Shown piece by piece: positions 9,050 through 18,049 of a stretch of DNA of 64,000 bases. Under the pieces are notes generated by a model. It was not told the origin of the DNA. It saw only the letters and a list, made by a program, of their open reading frames with translations, and did no database searches. Both the position numbers and the translations under genes were made by a program. Position 1 is the stretch's first letter. Each line of letters opens with the position of its first letter. Source of the stretch: DASSFG01 sp035547915 (GTDB lineage: Bacteria; Planctomycetota; Planctomycetia; Pirellulales; JAICIG01); NCBI GenBank assembly GCA_035547915.1, contig DASZTS010000110.1, forward strand, positions 1-64,000, in the 5' to 3' direction.

Positions 9050-11532
9050 TGAACTTCGCTTGCGAACTGACGCACGAATCGACGCTCGCCGATCTGCCGC
9101 TCGACGATTTTGCCGTCGAGCCGGCGACGCCTGGCGAAGTCGTAGCGGCCGCGTTCGAAGAGCATCTCGAGCTGCCGGGGGTCATTGTCGTAGCCCGCGA
9201 CCGCGTCATCGGCATGATCTCTCGGGAAAAGTTTTTGGAGCGCCTGAGCCGGCCCTACGGCCTGGAACTCTATATGCGTCGGCCGATCAAGTCGATGCTC
9301 GACTCTATCGACCTCGGGCACCTTGAACTGGCCGGTCATTACGGCATTCACGAAGCGGCCAGCATCGCGCTGAACCGACCGGTGGAGCAGGTATACGAAC
9401 CGATCGTGGTCGTGCTACCCGGCGCGCGGTTGCGGTTGCTGAGCATCTACATCCTGTTGCAAGCACAATCACAGTTGCTCGCCCTGGCCAACGAGACGAT
9501 TCGCCGTCAAAAGGAGCTGGCCGATGAGGCGAATTCGGCCAAGAGCCGATTTCTGGCCAACATGAGCCATGAGATCCGCACGCCCATGAACGGCATCCTG
9601 GCGATGGCCGAATTGCTGCTGGAATCGGAAATGGCCTCCGAGCAGCGAGAATATTTGGAAATTATCAACACGTCGGCCGAATCGCTGCTGACGGTCATCA
9701 ACGACATTCTCGATTTTTCCAAAATCGAGGCGGGCAAGCTGGAACTCGACTGTCATCCCTTTACGCTACGCGATAGCCTGGCCGATATGGTGAAGCCCCT
9801 GTCGTTGCTCGCGCACGCGAAGGGGCTGGAACTGGCGTGCCACGTCGAGCGCGATGTGCCTGATCGTTTGCTGGGCGACGCGGGTCGTCTGCGGCAGATT
9901 ATCGTCAACCTGGCCGGCAACGCCATCAAGTTCACCGAGAGCGGCGAAGTCGCCGTCCATGTCAGCCGGCTCGAACCCCGGGACGACAAAACCCTCGTAC
10001 AGATTACCGTGCGCGACACGGGCATCGGTATACCTTTCGACCGTCAGAAAAGCGTCTTTCAGCCGTTCGAGCAGGCCGACGGCTCGACCACCCGCAAATA
10101 CGGCGGTACCGGCTTGGGCCTCGCGATAACGAAGCGGCTGGTCGAGCTGATGGGGGGCCACGTATGGCTGGAGAGCGACGTCGGCCAGGGAAGTCGATTT
10201 CACTTCACCGCATGTCTGAGCGGACTGCCTGCGCTCGCCGACGATAAGCGGGTCGGTTGGCCTGGCGAGCGCGTGCTGCTGGTCGACGACAACCGCACGG
10301 CTCGCCTGGGACTGACCAACCTGCTCGAAGACTGGCAGTTGAAGGTAACGGCCGTCGATGGGCCGGCTGCGGCTCAGAAGGCCCGCGGCGCGGTGGGTGG
10401 CGAACCATTTTCGCTCATCGTGGTCGATAGCATCTTGCCTTCGCAGAATGGTGTTTCGCTGGCCGAGCAACTCGTGCACGAGGCGGATGGCGGCGCGCTT
10501 CCCTGCATCATATTGACTTCGCCCGGCCATCCCGATTCACCCGGTCGCAGCCCGACGCTCCAGCGAGTGGCCTACGTGGCAAAGCCCGTCAAGCCGAGCG
10601 ACCTCGAACGGGCCATCGATGCGGTGCTCGACGGTTCGTCGGCCGCGACCCTTGTGCCCGCCGGCGCGGCGGATGAACAGGTAGCGTTGCAGCCGCTCGC
10701 TGTCTTGCTGGCCGAAGACGGGCTCGTCAATCAAACGGTGGCACGACGGCTGTTGGAACGGAACGGCCACACGGTTACGGTGGTTGGCGATGGCCGTGAA
10801 GCCTTGAAGGCGCTTGCCGGCAACTCATTCGACATCGTGCTAATGGATATTCAGATGCCCGAGCTCGACGGATTGGCCGCTACGGCGGAGATTCGCCGCG
10901 GCGAGCGCGGCAGCGACCGTCACGTGCCCGTGATCGCCATGACCGCACATGCCATGAAGGGTGATCGAGAACGCTGCCTGGCCGCAGGCATGGACGGCTA
11001 TGTCAGCAAACCGATCCGCAGCCGCGAGCTGTTGGCGGCGATTGCCGAGGCTTTATCGTTGGGTTCGACGAGCGGAGCACAATCGTTGGCTGCAAGCCAC
11101 CCGGTGCAGACCCGCACACGGGAAGGGATGCCCCGCTTCGATTCCGCCGAGAAGCCGGCGCCCGTGTTGCTTGGAGGGCCCGTCATCGACTGGGAACGAA
11201 CTCTCGATCAGGCCGCCAACGATCGCGAGCTGGTGCTGGAAATGATCGGGGTATACTTCGATGAGCTCCCGAACTTGCTGGCTCGCATCGCGCAGGGGAT
11301 CGAGGCGAACGACGGTCCGGAACTGCGGCGTGCGGCCCACACGCTCAAAGGAGCATTACACCACCTGGCGGCGGAGCGCGCCGCGACAGCGGCGGCCGAG
11401 TTGGAGACCAAGGGAAGTTCCGGACGCGCGGTCGACGGTCGCGGCGCCTACCAGACCCTTTGCTCCGAGCTTAGTCTTTTGGAACCCGAGTTGCTAGACT
11501 TTCAAGCGAGTCCGGCAGCCGACACGCATTGA
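9049..11532 (+). CDS. Hybrid sensor histidine kinase: CBS-like pair, HisKA, HATPase, REC, REC, Hpt
   Basis: 827 residues from the ATG that overlaps the upstream stop. Residues about 10-130 form a tandem CBS-like input module (IGMISREKFLERLSRPYG, then LELYMRRPIK). A short coiled coil leads to the H-box FLANMSHEIRTPMNG with His174. The ATPase has N-box NLAGNAIKF, G1 RDTGIGIP and G2 GGTGLGLAI. REC1 (phosphoacceptor about Asp460) is divergent; REC2 has Asp600 in LMDIQMPELDG; the Hpt domain has His764 in AAHTLKGAL. This is a BarA-type internal phosphorelay. No TM helix is evident, so it is probably cytosolic and senses a ligand, perhaps a nucleotide, through the CBS-like part. Its Hpt could feed the response regulator 56 nt downstream. 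Confidence 0.9.
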   Translation: MNFACELTHESTLADLPLDDFAVEPATPGEVVAAAFEEHLELPGVIVVARDRVIGMISREKFLERLSRPYGLELYMRRPIKSMLDSIDLGHLELAGHYGIHEAASIALNRPVEQVYEPIVVVLPGARLRLLSIYILLQAQSQLLALANETIRRQKELADEANSAKSRFLANMSHEIRTPMNGILAMAELLLESEMASEQREYLEIINTSAESLLTVINDILDFSKIEAGKLELDCHPFTLRDSLADMVKPLSLLAHAKGLELACHVERDVPDRLLGDAGRLRQIIVNLAGNAIKFTESGEVAVHVSRLEPRDDKTLVQITVRDTGIGIPFDRQKSVFQPFEQADGSTTRKYGGTGLGLAITKRLVELMGGHVWLESDVGQGSRFHFTACLSGLPALADDKRVGWPGERVLLVDDNRTARLGLTNLLEDWQLKVTAVDGPAAAQKARGAVGGEPFSLIVVDSILPSQNGVSLAEQLVHEADGGALPCIILTSPGHPDSPGRSPTLQRVAYVAKPVKPSDLERAIDAVLDGSSAATLVPAGAADEQVALQPLAVLLAEDGLVNQTVARRLLERNGHTVTVVGDGREALKALAGNSFDIVLMDIQMPELDGLAATAEIRRGERGSDRHVPVIAMTAHAMKGDRERCLAAGMDGYVSKPIRSRELLAAIAEALSLGSTSGAQSLAASHPVQTRTREGMPRFDSAEKPAPVLLGGPVIDWERTLDQAANDRELVLEMIGVYFDELPNLLARIAQGIEANDGPELRRAAHTLKGALHHLAAERAATAAAELETKGSSGRAVDGRGAYQTLCSELSLLEPELLDFQASPAADTH

Positions 11533-11588
11533 GGCGATGTAGGGGCAGGAATCGGACAAGACGCGGTCCACGACTGCGAGGAAAGGCC

Positions 11589-12536
11589 ATGAGCGAAAGA
11601 ATCACGTCACCGGAGGTGACAGACCCTGCTGGAGAACAGAGCGAGCGGCGGCAGCGCGTCCTCGTGGTCGACGACTTTGCGATGGACCGCCGCTTGGCGG
11701 GCAAGATACTGGGCGCACGTCCCGATCTCGACGTCGTCTATGCCGAAGACGGGAAGCAGGCGCTGGCGGCCATGACCGCCACCGTGCCGGACATCGTCCT
11801 GACCGACCTGCAAATGCCGGAGATGGACGGCCTGTCGCTGGTCTCCGAAATCCGCCGCCGCTGGCCGCTCGTGCCTACGGTGATCATGACGGCGCACGGT
11901 AGCGAGGAAACCGCCTTGGCGGCCCTGCAAAACGGTGCCGCGAGCTATGTGCCCAAGCGCTTTTTGGCGCGCGACCTACTGGAGACGGTAGATAGCGTGT
12001 TGGCGGCTGCTTGCTTCGACGAACAGCAGCGAAGACTGCAAGAACACTGGTTGCAAACCGAGCTGCGGTTTCGTCTGGAGAATGATCCTGAACTGATCTC
12101 GCCCCTGGTGAGCCACGTGCAGCAGTATCTGCGACAATGCGCGCGGTGCGACGAAACCGAGGTCATCCGCATCGGCATCGCTTTGCAGGAGGCGCTGACC
12201 AACGCCATCTTTTGCGGTAATCTGGAACTCGATATGGACGCACGGCGAAAATCGCCGGCGGACTTTGTGCGGCAGGCCGAGGTACGTCGCACCGCCATAC
12301 CGTACTCGCACCGCCGCGTGCACGTCACCATCAGCGAAACCCCGTTCGAAGGAAAATACGTCGTGCGCGATGAAGGTCGAGGCTTCGACGTCTCGGCCAT
12401 GATGCCGCAGCCGGAAGACCACTCGAACCTCGATCGGCCTCGAGGCCGCGGCTTATTCCTTATTCGCAACTTCATGGACGAGGTGCAACACAATCAAAGT
12501 GGCAGCGAGATCACGATGATTCACCGGCACCGCTGA
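11589..12536 (+). CDS. Response regulator fused to an RsbW-like ATPase domain
   Basis: 315 residues from ATG 11589, with GAGGAAAGG about 4-12 nt upstream. The REC domain covers about residues 20-140 (LVVDDFAMDR, phosphoacceptor Asp73 in LTDLQMPEMDG, Thr in MTAHGSEE, Lys in VPKRF). The C-terminal half is a HATPase_c_2 domain of the anti-sigma-factor kinase type: IALQEALTNAIFCGN is the N-box, RDEGRGFDV the G1 box and RGRGLFLIRNFMDEV the G2 box. Such fusions phosphorylate STAS anti-anti-sigma proteins or bind sigma factors under control of receiver phosphorylation. It follows the hybrid kinase in the same direction and is its likely output. A STAS protein lies 3 kb downstream. Confidence 0.9.
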   Translation: MSERITSPEVTDPAGEQSERRQRVLVVDDFAMDRRLAGKILGARPDLDVVYAEDGKQALAAMTATVPDIVLTDLQMPEMDGLSLVSEIRRRWPLVPTVIMTAHGSEETALAALQNGAASYVPKRFLARDLLETVDSVLAAACFDEQQRRLQEHWLQTELRFRLENDPELISPLVSHVQQYLRQCARCDETEVIRIGIALQEALTNAIFCGNLELDMDARRKSPADFVRQAEVRRTAIPYSHRRVHVTISETPFEGKYVVRDEGRGFDVSAMMPQPEDHSNLDRPRGRGLFLIRNFMDEVQHNQSGSEITMIHRHR

Positions 12537-12551
12537 CGAACCCGTGTGGGG

Positions 12552-13268
12552 CTAGCGGGTCTTGGAAGGCCGCGGTGTGAACATGCGGCGGAGCGTTTCG
12601 GCCGCCACGTCTCGGGTATTGGCATTAGCATCGGTCGGCGGCGGGAGACGACGAGCCACGGGTTTCTCGCTGTCGTCATCGATTGACGGAACTGCCGCGC
12701 CGTCCGTGCCTGCCTCGGAGGATGGTAGTTCCTGGACGGACGCACTTCGCTCTTCTGTTGTTGTCGTTGCCCCGTCGTCTACATCGCGTATCGAAACGCG
12801 CAGTTCGAGAGCCCCAAGGCGAAGCGGAGTGTCGTCGTGGGCGGAGCGGTGGTCAACGATGCGGGCTCCGGGCAAGGTCACAGGTTGGCAAGAGCGCAGG
12901 TCGCAAACCGAGATGCCATCCGGGCCGAGCAAGACGGCTCCGTAGTAACGATCGAGCAAGACTGCCGACGACTCGTGGAACGATGTTGGGGCACCCGCTC
13001 TTGCCGGCTCCGCCATTGCGACCGGTGGCGAGGTTTCGCCACGCACGGTTTCCGCCGGCTCTGCACTATTGCCCGGCGCATGCGGGGCCGCGGTGAGGTG
13101 CTTCAGCAGTTCTGGTACATCCGCTGCTTTGATCCAAGCACCGTCCGTTCCTTGGCGTACCTGATGGTTGCCCCGGATGTTACCGCGTTCGACCAGTTGC
13201 GCGAGATCTTCGAGAGCCATGGGGCCGAACTCCATCCCCATGGCTTTGCAATACCAGTCTTCTTCCAC
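12552..13268 (-). CDS. GYF_2-domain protein
   Basis: 238 residues, GTG start at 13268 with AGGAGA upstream. The N-terminal GYF_2 domain (DUF4339) covers about residues 4-58: DWYCKAMGMEFGPMALEDLA, then GTDGAWIKAADVPEL, with the conserved W-Y and G-P signature. The remainder is low complexity and acidic with a hydrophilic C-terminus ending LRRMFTPRPSKTR. GYF_2 domains are thought to bind proline-rich peptides and are common as adaptors in planctomycetes. It converges with the response regulator (15-nt gap). Specific role unknown. Confidence 0.75.
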   Translation of the reverse strand: MEEDWYCKAMGMEFGPMALEDLAQLVERGNIRGNHQVRQGTDGAWIKAADVPELLKHLTAAPHAPGNSAEPAETVRGETSPPVAMAEPARAGAPTSFHESSAVLLDRYYGAVLLGPDGISVCDLRSCQPVTLPGARIVDHRSAHDDTPLRLGALELRVSIRDVDDGATTTTEERSASVQELPSSEAGTDGAAVPSIDDDSEKPVARRLPPPTDANANTRDVAAETLRRMFTPRPSKTR

Positions 13269-13366
13269 GGTGCGATCTCCTGATCGAGCAGGTCGGCTCG
13301 CCCTACGGTCGTCCGGCTCGACGCTTATCGGGCCGTTGGCGACCCGCTTGAGTTATGCCGGCGGCG

Positions 13367-14020
13367 TCAATAGCTGATCTGGCATGTCGGCGAAGCGTCG
13401 TGCAACGCATTGACGCCGTGGGGCGTCATCCGCGTGAGCTCGATGTCTACTCGCTCGAGGTGAGGTATTTCTCGCAGATAAGCCACGCAGTCGTCACCGA
13501 CCAGCGTTGCGTACAGGCTCAGCACGCGGAGATTCTTGAGCTCCACCAGATGCCGCACACCTTCGGCAGAAATCGGGCAATTGCTCAGGTCGAGCACCTC
13601 CAGGTCGTGCAACCGCGAAAGCTCCGCCAGACATTCGTCGGTGCTGCCCGTCTGAGCCATCTTCAACACTTTGAGTTTTGGCAAAGCGGCGACTTGCACA
13701 TAGAATCGAGCGCTCACGGGGGTCCTCAACACCTCCAATCCCAGCAGGTCGAACTGCTGCAATTGCAAGATACCCTTGGGGGTGATCGCCGTTTCGGGCA
13801 AGGCCAGATATTGAAGTTCGGGGAAACCCACCAGGTGTTTCATGGTCTCATCCGTTACCTCGGGGCCGCCCAAGACGATGAAGGCGCCGCCGTGGTCGAT
13901 GAAACCACCGAGCCGTTCGATGTTCTTCGCTCGCCGTTCCTGCTGCGCGCGGCAATGGTTCTGGTACGCCACCCAGCATGCCAGCACCACGAACACCAGC
14001 AGCAACAGGTTCCGTCGCAT
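13367..14020 (-). CDS. Membrane-anchored leucine-rich-repeat protein
   Basis: 217 residues from ATG 14020, which has a strong AAGGAGG site about 6 nt upstream; an upstream in-frame extension to 14095 would overlap the GspE gene and lacks such a site. One N-terminal TM or signal anchor (RNLLLLVFVVLACWVAY) precedes a charged stretch and about five LRR units of the planctomycete type (LEVLDLSNCPISAEGVRHL, LRVLSLYATLVGDDCVAYL). The repeats are probably periplasmic and would bind protein. It lies about 60 nt after the GspE-like gene on the same strand and may be in its operon. Confidence 0.75.
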   Translation of the reverse strand: MRRNLLLLVFVVLACWVAYQNHCRAQQERRAKNIERLGGFIDHGGAFIVLGGPEVTDETMKHLVGFPELQYLALPETAITPKGILQLQQFDLLGLEVLRTPVSARFYVQVAALPKLKVLKMAQTGSTDECLAELSRLHDLEVLDLSNCPISAEGVRHLVELKNLRVLSLYATLVGDDCVAYLREIPHLERVDIELTRMTPHGVNALHDASPTCQISY

Positions 14021-14079
14021 GGCGCAGCCTCCTTCTCGTTCGCGACCAATGACTGGACCCGACCACGGTAAGGATCGAG

Positions 14080-15399
14080 TTACCAGCCGACCCACTGCTC
14101 GGCCGTGGGAATGACCCGCAGGATCTCGTCGAAGCTGGTGACCCCTTGGGCCACTTTCAGCAACGATGCGCGGCGGAAATCGAGCATTCCCTCCTCCAGC
14201 GACTTTTCGGCCAAATCGCCGAACGGCCGCCCTTCGGCGATCATCTGTCTCAGCCCTGGCGTAAGCGACAGGAGTTCGAAGACCGCCGTTCGTCCGGTGT
14301 AGATGTCTTCGCCGTCGGCACCGCGCACCGTCGCGTAGGCCTGCGGTTCACTGTTCGGATCGAGCCAACGTTTGACGTCTTCGAACGTGCGCGGCGCATG
14401 GCTCAGATCGATCGCGGTGCGATTGTACGCCGAGAGCGTGCGCACCAGGCGTTGCGAGATCACGCCCAACAGCGAACTCGAGAGAAAGTGTGGGTGGATG
14501 CCCAGTCCGATCAAGCTTTGGATCGCTCCCACCGCCACCGGAGCGTGCAACGTGGCAAAAACGAGTTGACCGCTGTTGGCGGCCCGTACCGCGGTCTCGG
14601 CCGCCGTCGGGTCGCGCAACTCGCCCACCATGACCACGTCGGGGCCTTGCCGCAACACCGCCCGCAAAAGCTGCTTGAAATCGGGACCGTTGATGTCGTC
14701 AACCTGCGACTGCACGATGCCGTCCACCGCATATTCGATCGGGTCCTCGATCGTATGAATCTTGCGGCGGCCGTCATTCAGATAATGCAGGCAGGCGTAG
14801 AGCGAGGTCGTCTTGCCCGAGCCGGTGGGGCCGGACACCAGAATCAAGCCGCTGGGGCTGTGCAGCCAGCTCAAAAGCGTGCCCAATTGCGGTCCGACGA
14901 GGCCTAGCGATTCGATCTTGGTGAGGTGCGCATCGCGCATCAGGATGCGCATGGCCAGACTTTCGCCGTGCAACGTCGGCATCGTACTCAATCGCAGGTC
15001 GACGGCTTGTCCGTCGGGGCGAGTGCGCACCCAGCGGCCGTCCTGCGGCTTGCGTCGTTCATCGAACTTTATGCCGGCCGCGGCACGGATATGGAAGATG
15101 CAGCGGTTACCCAGATCGGGCGGCAGGCTGGCGATTGGCCGGACGATGCCCAGGTGCCTCATCGACGCTTCAACCGTGTTCTCTTCGCAACGAAGGAAGA
15201 TATCGCTGGCGCCGGACCTCACCGCGTGATCGATTATCACGGCGACGGCCAGATCGGGCGAGACGTTGTGAAGCTGCAAGTTCGCCAATTCATTGGCGGT
15301 CTGAGCTTCTTCGAATTCAACTTCTTCATCCATGCTGGCCATGGGGCGCTCCGCAGTTACTCCTCGGTCTGACTTGGCTAAGGGATGGAAATAATCCAT
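14080..15399 (-). CDS. GspE/PilB-like secretion ATPase, short form
   Basis: 439 residues. Hexameric ATPase of the type II secretion/type IV pilus family: N2-like domain from about residue 45 (HAVRSGASDIFLR), arginine-rich linker, Walker A GPTGSGKTTS, Asp box TIEDPIEY, Walker B VMVGELRDP, His box FATLHAPVAVG. Two usual GspE elements are missing. There is no N1 domain, and the tetracysteine zinc loop expected before GRTAVFELL is replaced by a Cys-free stretch (residues about 345-395). No pilin, GspF or secretin gene lies nearby. ATG 15342 is an alternative start. It neighbours STAS, LRR and two large unknown membrane proteins, so it may power an atypical surface machine. Confidence 0.85.
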   Translation of the reverse strand: MDYFHPLAKSDRGVTAERPMASMDEEVEFEEAQTANELANLQLHNVSPDLAVAVIIDHAVRSGASDIFLRCEENTVEASMRHLGIVRPIASLPPDLGNRCIFHIRAAAGIKFDERRKPQDGRWVRTRPDGQAVDLRLSTMPTLHGESLAMRILMRDAHLTKIESLGLVGPQLGTLLSWLHSPSGLILVSGPTGSGKTTSLYACLHYLNDGRRKIHTIEDPIEYAVDGIVQSQVDDINGPDFKQLLRAVLRQGPDVVMVGELRDPTAAETAVRAANSGQLVFATLHAPVAVGAIQSLIGLGIHPHFLSSSLLGVISQRLVRTLSAYNRTAIDLSHAPRTFEDVKRWLDPNSEPQAYATVRGADGEDIYTGRTAVFELLSLTPGLRQMIAEGRPFGDLAEKSLEEGMLDFRRASLLKVAQGVTSFDEILRVIPTAEQWVGW

Positions 15400-15519
15400 C
15401 TCGGCAATTTGGGCAAAAGCATGATGTAGAGATCGTTTTTCGGCAATCTCGACGTCGGCTACCCTCTGGGGGCTTTACTTGGGGTCCTTGTTCGCGGCCG
15501 GTCTATGTTCGCAGCCGGT

Positions 15520-15891
15520 CTAACTGTGCGCCGCGTCGATCAATAGGCGCTCTGCCTCGGCAGAGTCATGGCAAAGATTCAGCACCAGCTCCATCTTCAT
15601 GAGATTGAAGATCTGCATCACCACGGGAGAGGCCGAGTGCAGAATCAACTTGCCGCCCCCTTCTTGAAAGCGCCGGTGATGATTGAGCAGCCAACCGACG
15701 CCACTGGAATTGACGTAGTGACACTTGCTCAGGTCGAGCAGCACCTTGCGCGAGTAAATGGAAGCGCCGCCCACCTGAAGAAACGGATCAACCGAACGTT
15801 CGTTGTGCGACACTTCGCCGCACAGTTCCATACGAAGTCCGTGCAGATGTTCGCCCAGCAAGCTGAGCTGGTTCGAGGGTGGTTTGTGCAT
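15520..15891 (-). CDS. STAS-domain protein (anti-anti-sigma factor-like)
   Basis: 123 residues comprising a single STAS domain: VLLDLSKCHYVNSSGVGWLL contains the phospho-switch serines (Ser62-Ser63-Gly64). The preceding residue is Asn rather than the Asp usual in SpoIIAA. In partner switching the serine is phosphorylated by an RsbW-like kinase; the fused ATPase domain of the response regulator at 11.6-12.5 kb is a candidate. It lies 120 nt upstream of the GspE-like gene in the same direction and has its own likely promoter. Confidence 0.85.
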   Translation of the reverse strand: MHKPPSNQLSLLGEHLHGLRMELCGEVSHNERSVDPFLQVGGASIYSRKVLLDLSKCHYVNSSGVGWLLNHHRRFQEGGGKLILHSASPVVMQIFNLMKMELVLNLCHDSAEAERLLIDAAHS

Positions 15892-15922
15892 AGCAGCGCT
15901 GATGTAGAAATGAAGCCCGCTG

Positions 15923-15952
15923 CCAATAGACAGCGTATCGGCCGTGTGTCAA
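15923..15952 (-). promoter_or_regulatory. Candidate sigma70-type promoter of the STAS gene
   Basis: Read on the minus strand: a perfect TTGACA (-35, 15947-15952), 18-nt spacer, TATTGG (-10, 15923-15928). The start codon is at 15891, giving a short 5' leader. A copy of the TTTAGCGC repeat core lies just upstream. Inferred from sequence only. Confidence 0.45.
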
Positions 15953-15967
15953 ATGACCTGCCTAAAA

Positions 15968-15988
15968 TTTAGCGCGACACTAACAAAC
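15968..15988 (+). repeat. TTTAGCGC repeat core, copy 1
   Basis: TTTAGCGCGACACTAACAAAC matches the cores at 22008-22028 and 22592-22612 at most positions (shared pattern TTTAGCGC-R-A-M-M-CTAA-Y-R-AA). In this copy the similarity does not extend beyond the core. It sits in the 107-nt gap between the STAS start and the end of the 666-residue protein gene. Possible regulatory site. Confidence 0.5.
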
Positions 15989-15998
15989 AACTCGCACA

Positions 15999-17999
15999 TC
16001 ATTTGCGCGCCTGTTCGGCCCCAGGCTTGTTACCGGTAGGCGTCGCGACCGATGGGAGCTCCTTCTCGAAAGTCGCCGCGTCGTCGGCCTGCATGAGCGT
16101 CTTATAAACGCCGTATTGGTCCAGAACCAGTACGTGTCCGGGCATGCTACGGCCGCGTACGCCAGGCACGGGATCGCCGCCGAATAGGTCGACGACGACC
16201 GCGCCCGTCTGAACGTCGAGCGTGGGTTGCTGCTCGGTCTCGCGTTGCGAGTTCGCCGTACGCCCCTTCTTGGGCTGGTTTGCCGTGCCTTCGGGTTGAT
16301 TCAGCGCTACATTGGCTTGGTTCAAAAGCGAACCGCGTCCGGCGTCGAAGAGGACATTCGCTCGTTGCGACGTGGCAAAATCGTAAAAATGAACCAGGAC
16401 TTGTGCTATGGGGCCAAGCATCTCGGCGTCTTCGCTGCCGCCAGCACTCTTGTCATTGTCGCCGGCAGTCGGGGCAGCCACATTACCCGCCACGACATTG
16501 CCCGCCATAAGGCGGCTCCCGTCGACGACGGCCACCGCCGGACTGGGGGCAGACCAAGGACCTTCCCTGAAAATGCCCTGAGCATCTTCTGGTGTCGTCA
16601 AGAATCGTGTGGGTAGGTCGTAGTTCGGATTCAGGGCCACCAACTTCACGCGGTAGCGATAGACTTTGCCGGGTTCGACGTCGAAATCGAAGAACCGGAA
16701 CAGGCGGTAGCGAATGATTTCGATCGGCGGCGGTCCCGGCGACTTTTCAGGAGCCTCTTTGTTGTCCGAGGGCTTTACAGCGGCGGGAGCAGCTTCTTTG
16801 GGCGGCGGCTTCTTGTCGCGAAGCCCCCCCAAGATCGGTTGCGGAACCTTCTTTTCGTTGCCCGCGGCCGCGGGTTCTTTCGCGTCGGCCGGCTTCTCTT
16901 CCAGCGGTTTCGGTTGTTCGACCACCACGACCTTGACGCGCGGATGCGTAACCTTGGCCTGTTCGTAGTTGACGGAGACCAAGGGGGGCAGCAAACCGGT
17001 GAGCTCGGGATCGATGAGCCGGTTGTCGAGGCTTTCCGGATATTCGGTCGCCCAGGTCGCGTGGTCTTCCAGCGAAGCGATCACGTTGACGGGACGCCAA
17101 CGCAAGCGACGTTTGCCGACCACTTCGGCCCGCTCGATCTCGGGCAACGCGTAGCGCGGCTGGTCGCGCTCGGTACTCTGATACAGCGCTTCATGAAACG
17201 CACGCTGATACTCGTTGATCTGCGCGACGTAGGGGGTTGCCGCAACCAAGCAGACCCAATTGCGATACTCGAGGTGCGATTCGGCCGGCGCTTGGGGCAG
17301 CAACGATTTCGGCTTCTCGACCGGTTTCGTCGCCACGGGCTCTTCGGCCGGCTTCTTCTCCTCCTTTGGGGATTTGGGCGGAGTGCGTCGGGCATTCTTG
17401 TTTCTTTCGTCCAGCCGCTTCTTGCGCTCCTCCGCCGCTAGCTTCGCCGCGTCGCCCGGCTTCTCTGTAGCAGCGGGTGGGCGGGGTAGCGTCGGTGCGG
17501 GCGCCTTCCCTTGGATGGCGATCGGTCCGTAACCGGACGATGCCAACAGGCGCTCGACTGGCAGAATCGTTGGCTCGCCTCGGCGCAACTGGCGCTCTTG
17601 ATAAGGAACTCTTAGGGGAGCCATCGCGTAAGCACGAGCCGGCGTTTTCTTCGCAGCCAACGTCTTCAGCGTTTTGACGTTCGGCCCCTTGGGCAGTTTT
17701 TTCGTCACGGCGGCTACCGACTTGGTACTCTCCAATTCGTCCGACACTTTTTTCGTCTGCGCCTTCATGTCCTCGGGAGATTTCCCGTAGGGAAGATGCC
17801 GCAGGGCAGTGACGGAGAGAACCAGGCAACCGACGATGCTACCGGCAAAGACGAGCTTCTCGCCGCGCTCGATCAAGAATTTCCGCAATTCGCCCGACCA
17901 GTTCGTCGCGCCCGCACGTTTGCCTGGTGCGCGCGCGGGTGCCGCCGCCTTGGGCGAGGCGGCTGCGGGGGTGGGATGGGCTTCTTTCGTTGCAGGCAC
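15999..17999 (-). CDS. Large membrane-anchored protein of unknown function, Pro/Lys/Ala-rich
   Basis: 666 residues, GTG start with GGAGGA about 7 nt upstream. A basic, Pro/Ala-rich cytoplasmic tail (about 1-50) is followed by one TM helix (FAGSIVGCLVLSVTAL), then a charged coil and a Pro/Lys-rich linker. Beyond that are two beta-rich regions (about residues 235-300 and 385-480; FFDFDVEPGKVYRYRVKLVALNP) separated by further low-complexity sequence, and a C-terminal segment (GHVLVLDQYGVYKTLMQADD). I do not recognise a family. It is followed by STAS and GspE-like genes and preceded, 50 nt upstream, by a second single-pass protein of similar design. The pair may form a periplasmic scaffold of the secretion-type machine. 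Confidence 0.6.
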   Translation of the reverse strand: MPATKEAHPTPAAASPKAAAPARAPGKRAGATNWSGELRKFLIERGEKLVFAGSIVGCLVLSVTALRHLPYGKSPEDMKAQTKKVSDELESTKSVAAVTKKLPKGPNVKTLKTLAAKKTPARAYAMAPLRVPYQERQLRRGEPTILPVERLLASSGYGPIAIQGKAPAPTLPRPPAATEKPGDAAKLAAEERKKRLDERNKNARRTPPKSPKEEKKPAEEPVATKPVEKPKSLLPQAPAESHLEYRNWVCLVAATPYVAQINEYQRAFHEALYQSTERDQPRYALPEIERAEVVGKRRLRWRPVNVIASLEDHATWATEYPESLDNRLIDPELTGLLPPLVSVNYEQAKVTHPRVKVVVVEQPKPLEEKPADAKEPAAAGNEKKVPQPILGGLRDKKPPPKEAAPAAVKPSDNKEAPEKSPGPPPIEIIRYRLFRFFDFDVEPGKVYRYRVKLVALNPNYDLPTRFLTTPEDAQGIFREGPWSAPSPAVAVVDGSRLMAGNVVAGNVAAPTAGDNDKSAGGSEDAEMLGPIAQVLVHFYDFATSQRANVLFDAGRGSLLNQANVALNQPEGTANQPKKGRTANSQRETEQQPTLDVQTGAVVVDLFGGDPVPGVRGRSMPGHVLVLDQYGVYKTLMQADDAATFEKELPSVATPTGNKPGAEQARK

Positions 18000-18049
18000 G
18001 GGTTCGTCCTCCGCGTCGACTCGCTATCGGCTGTCGACGCGACTTCAGC

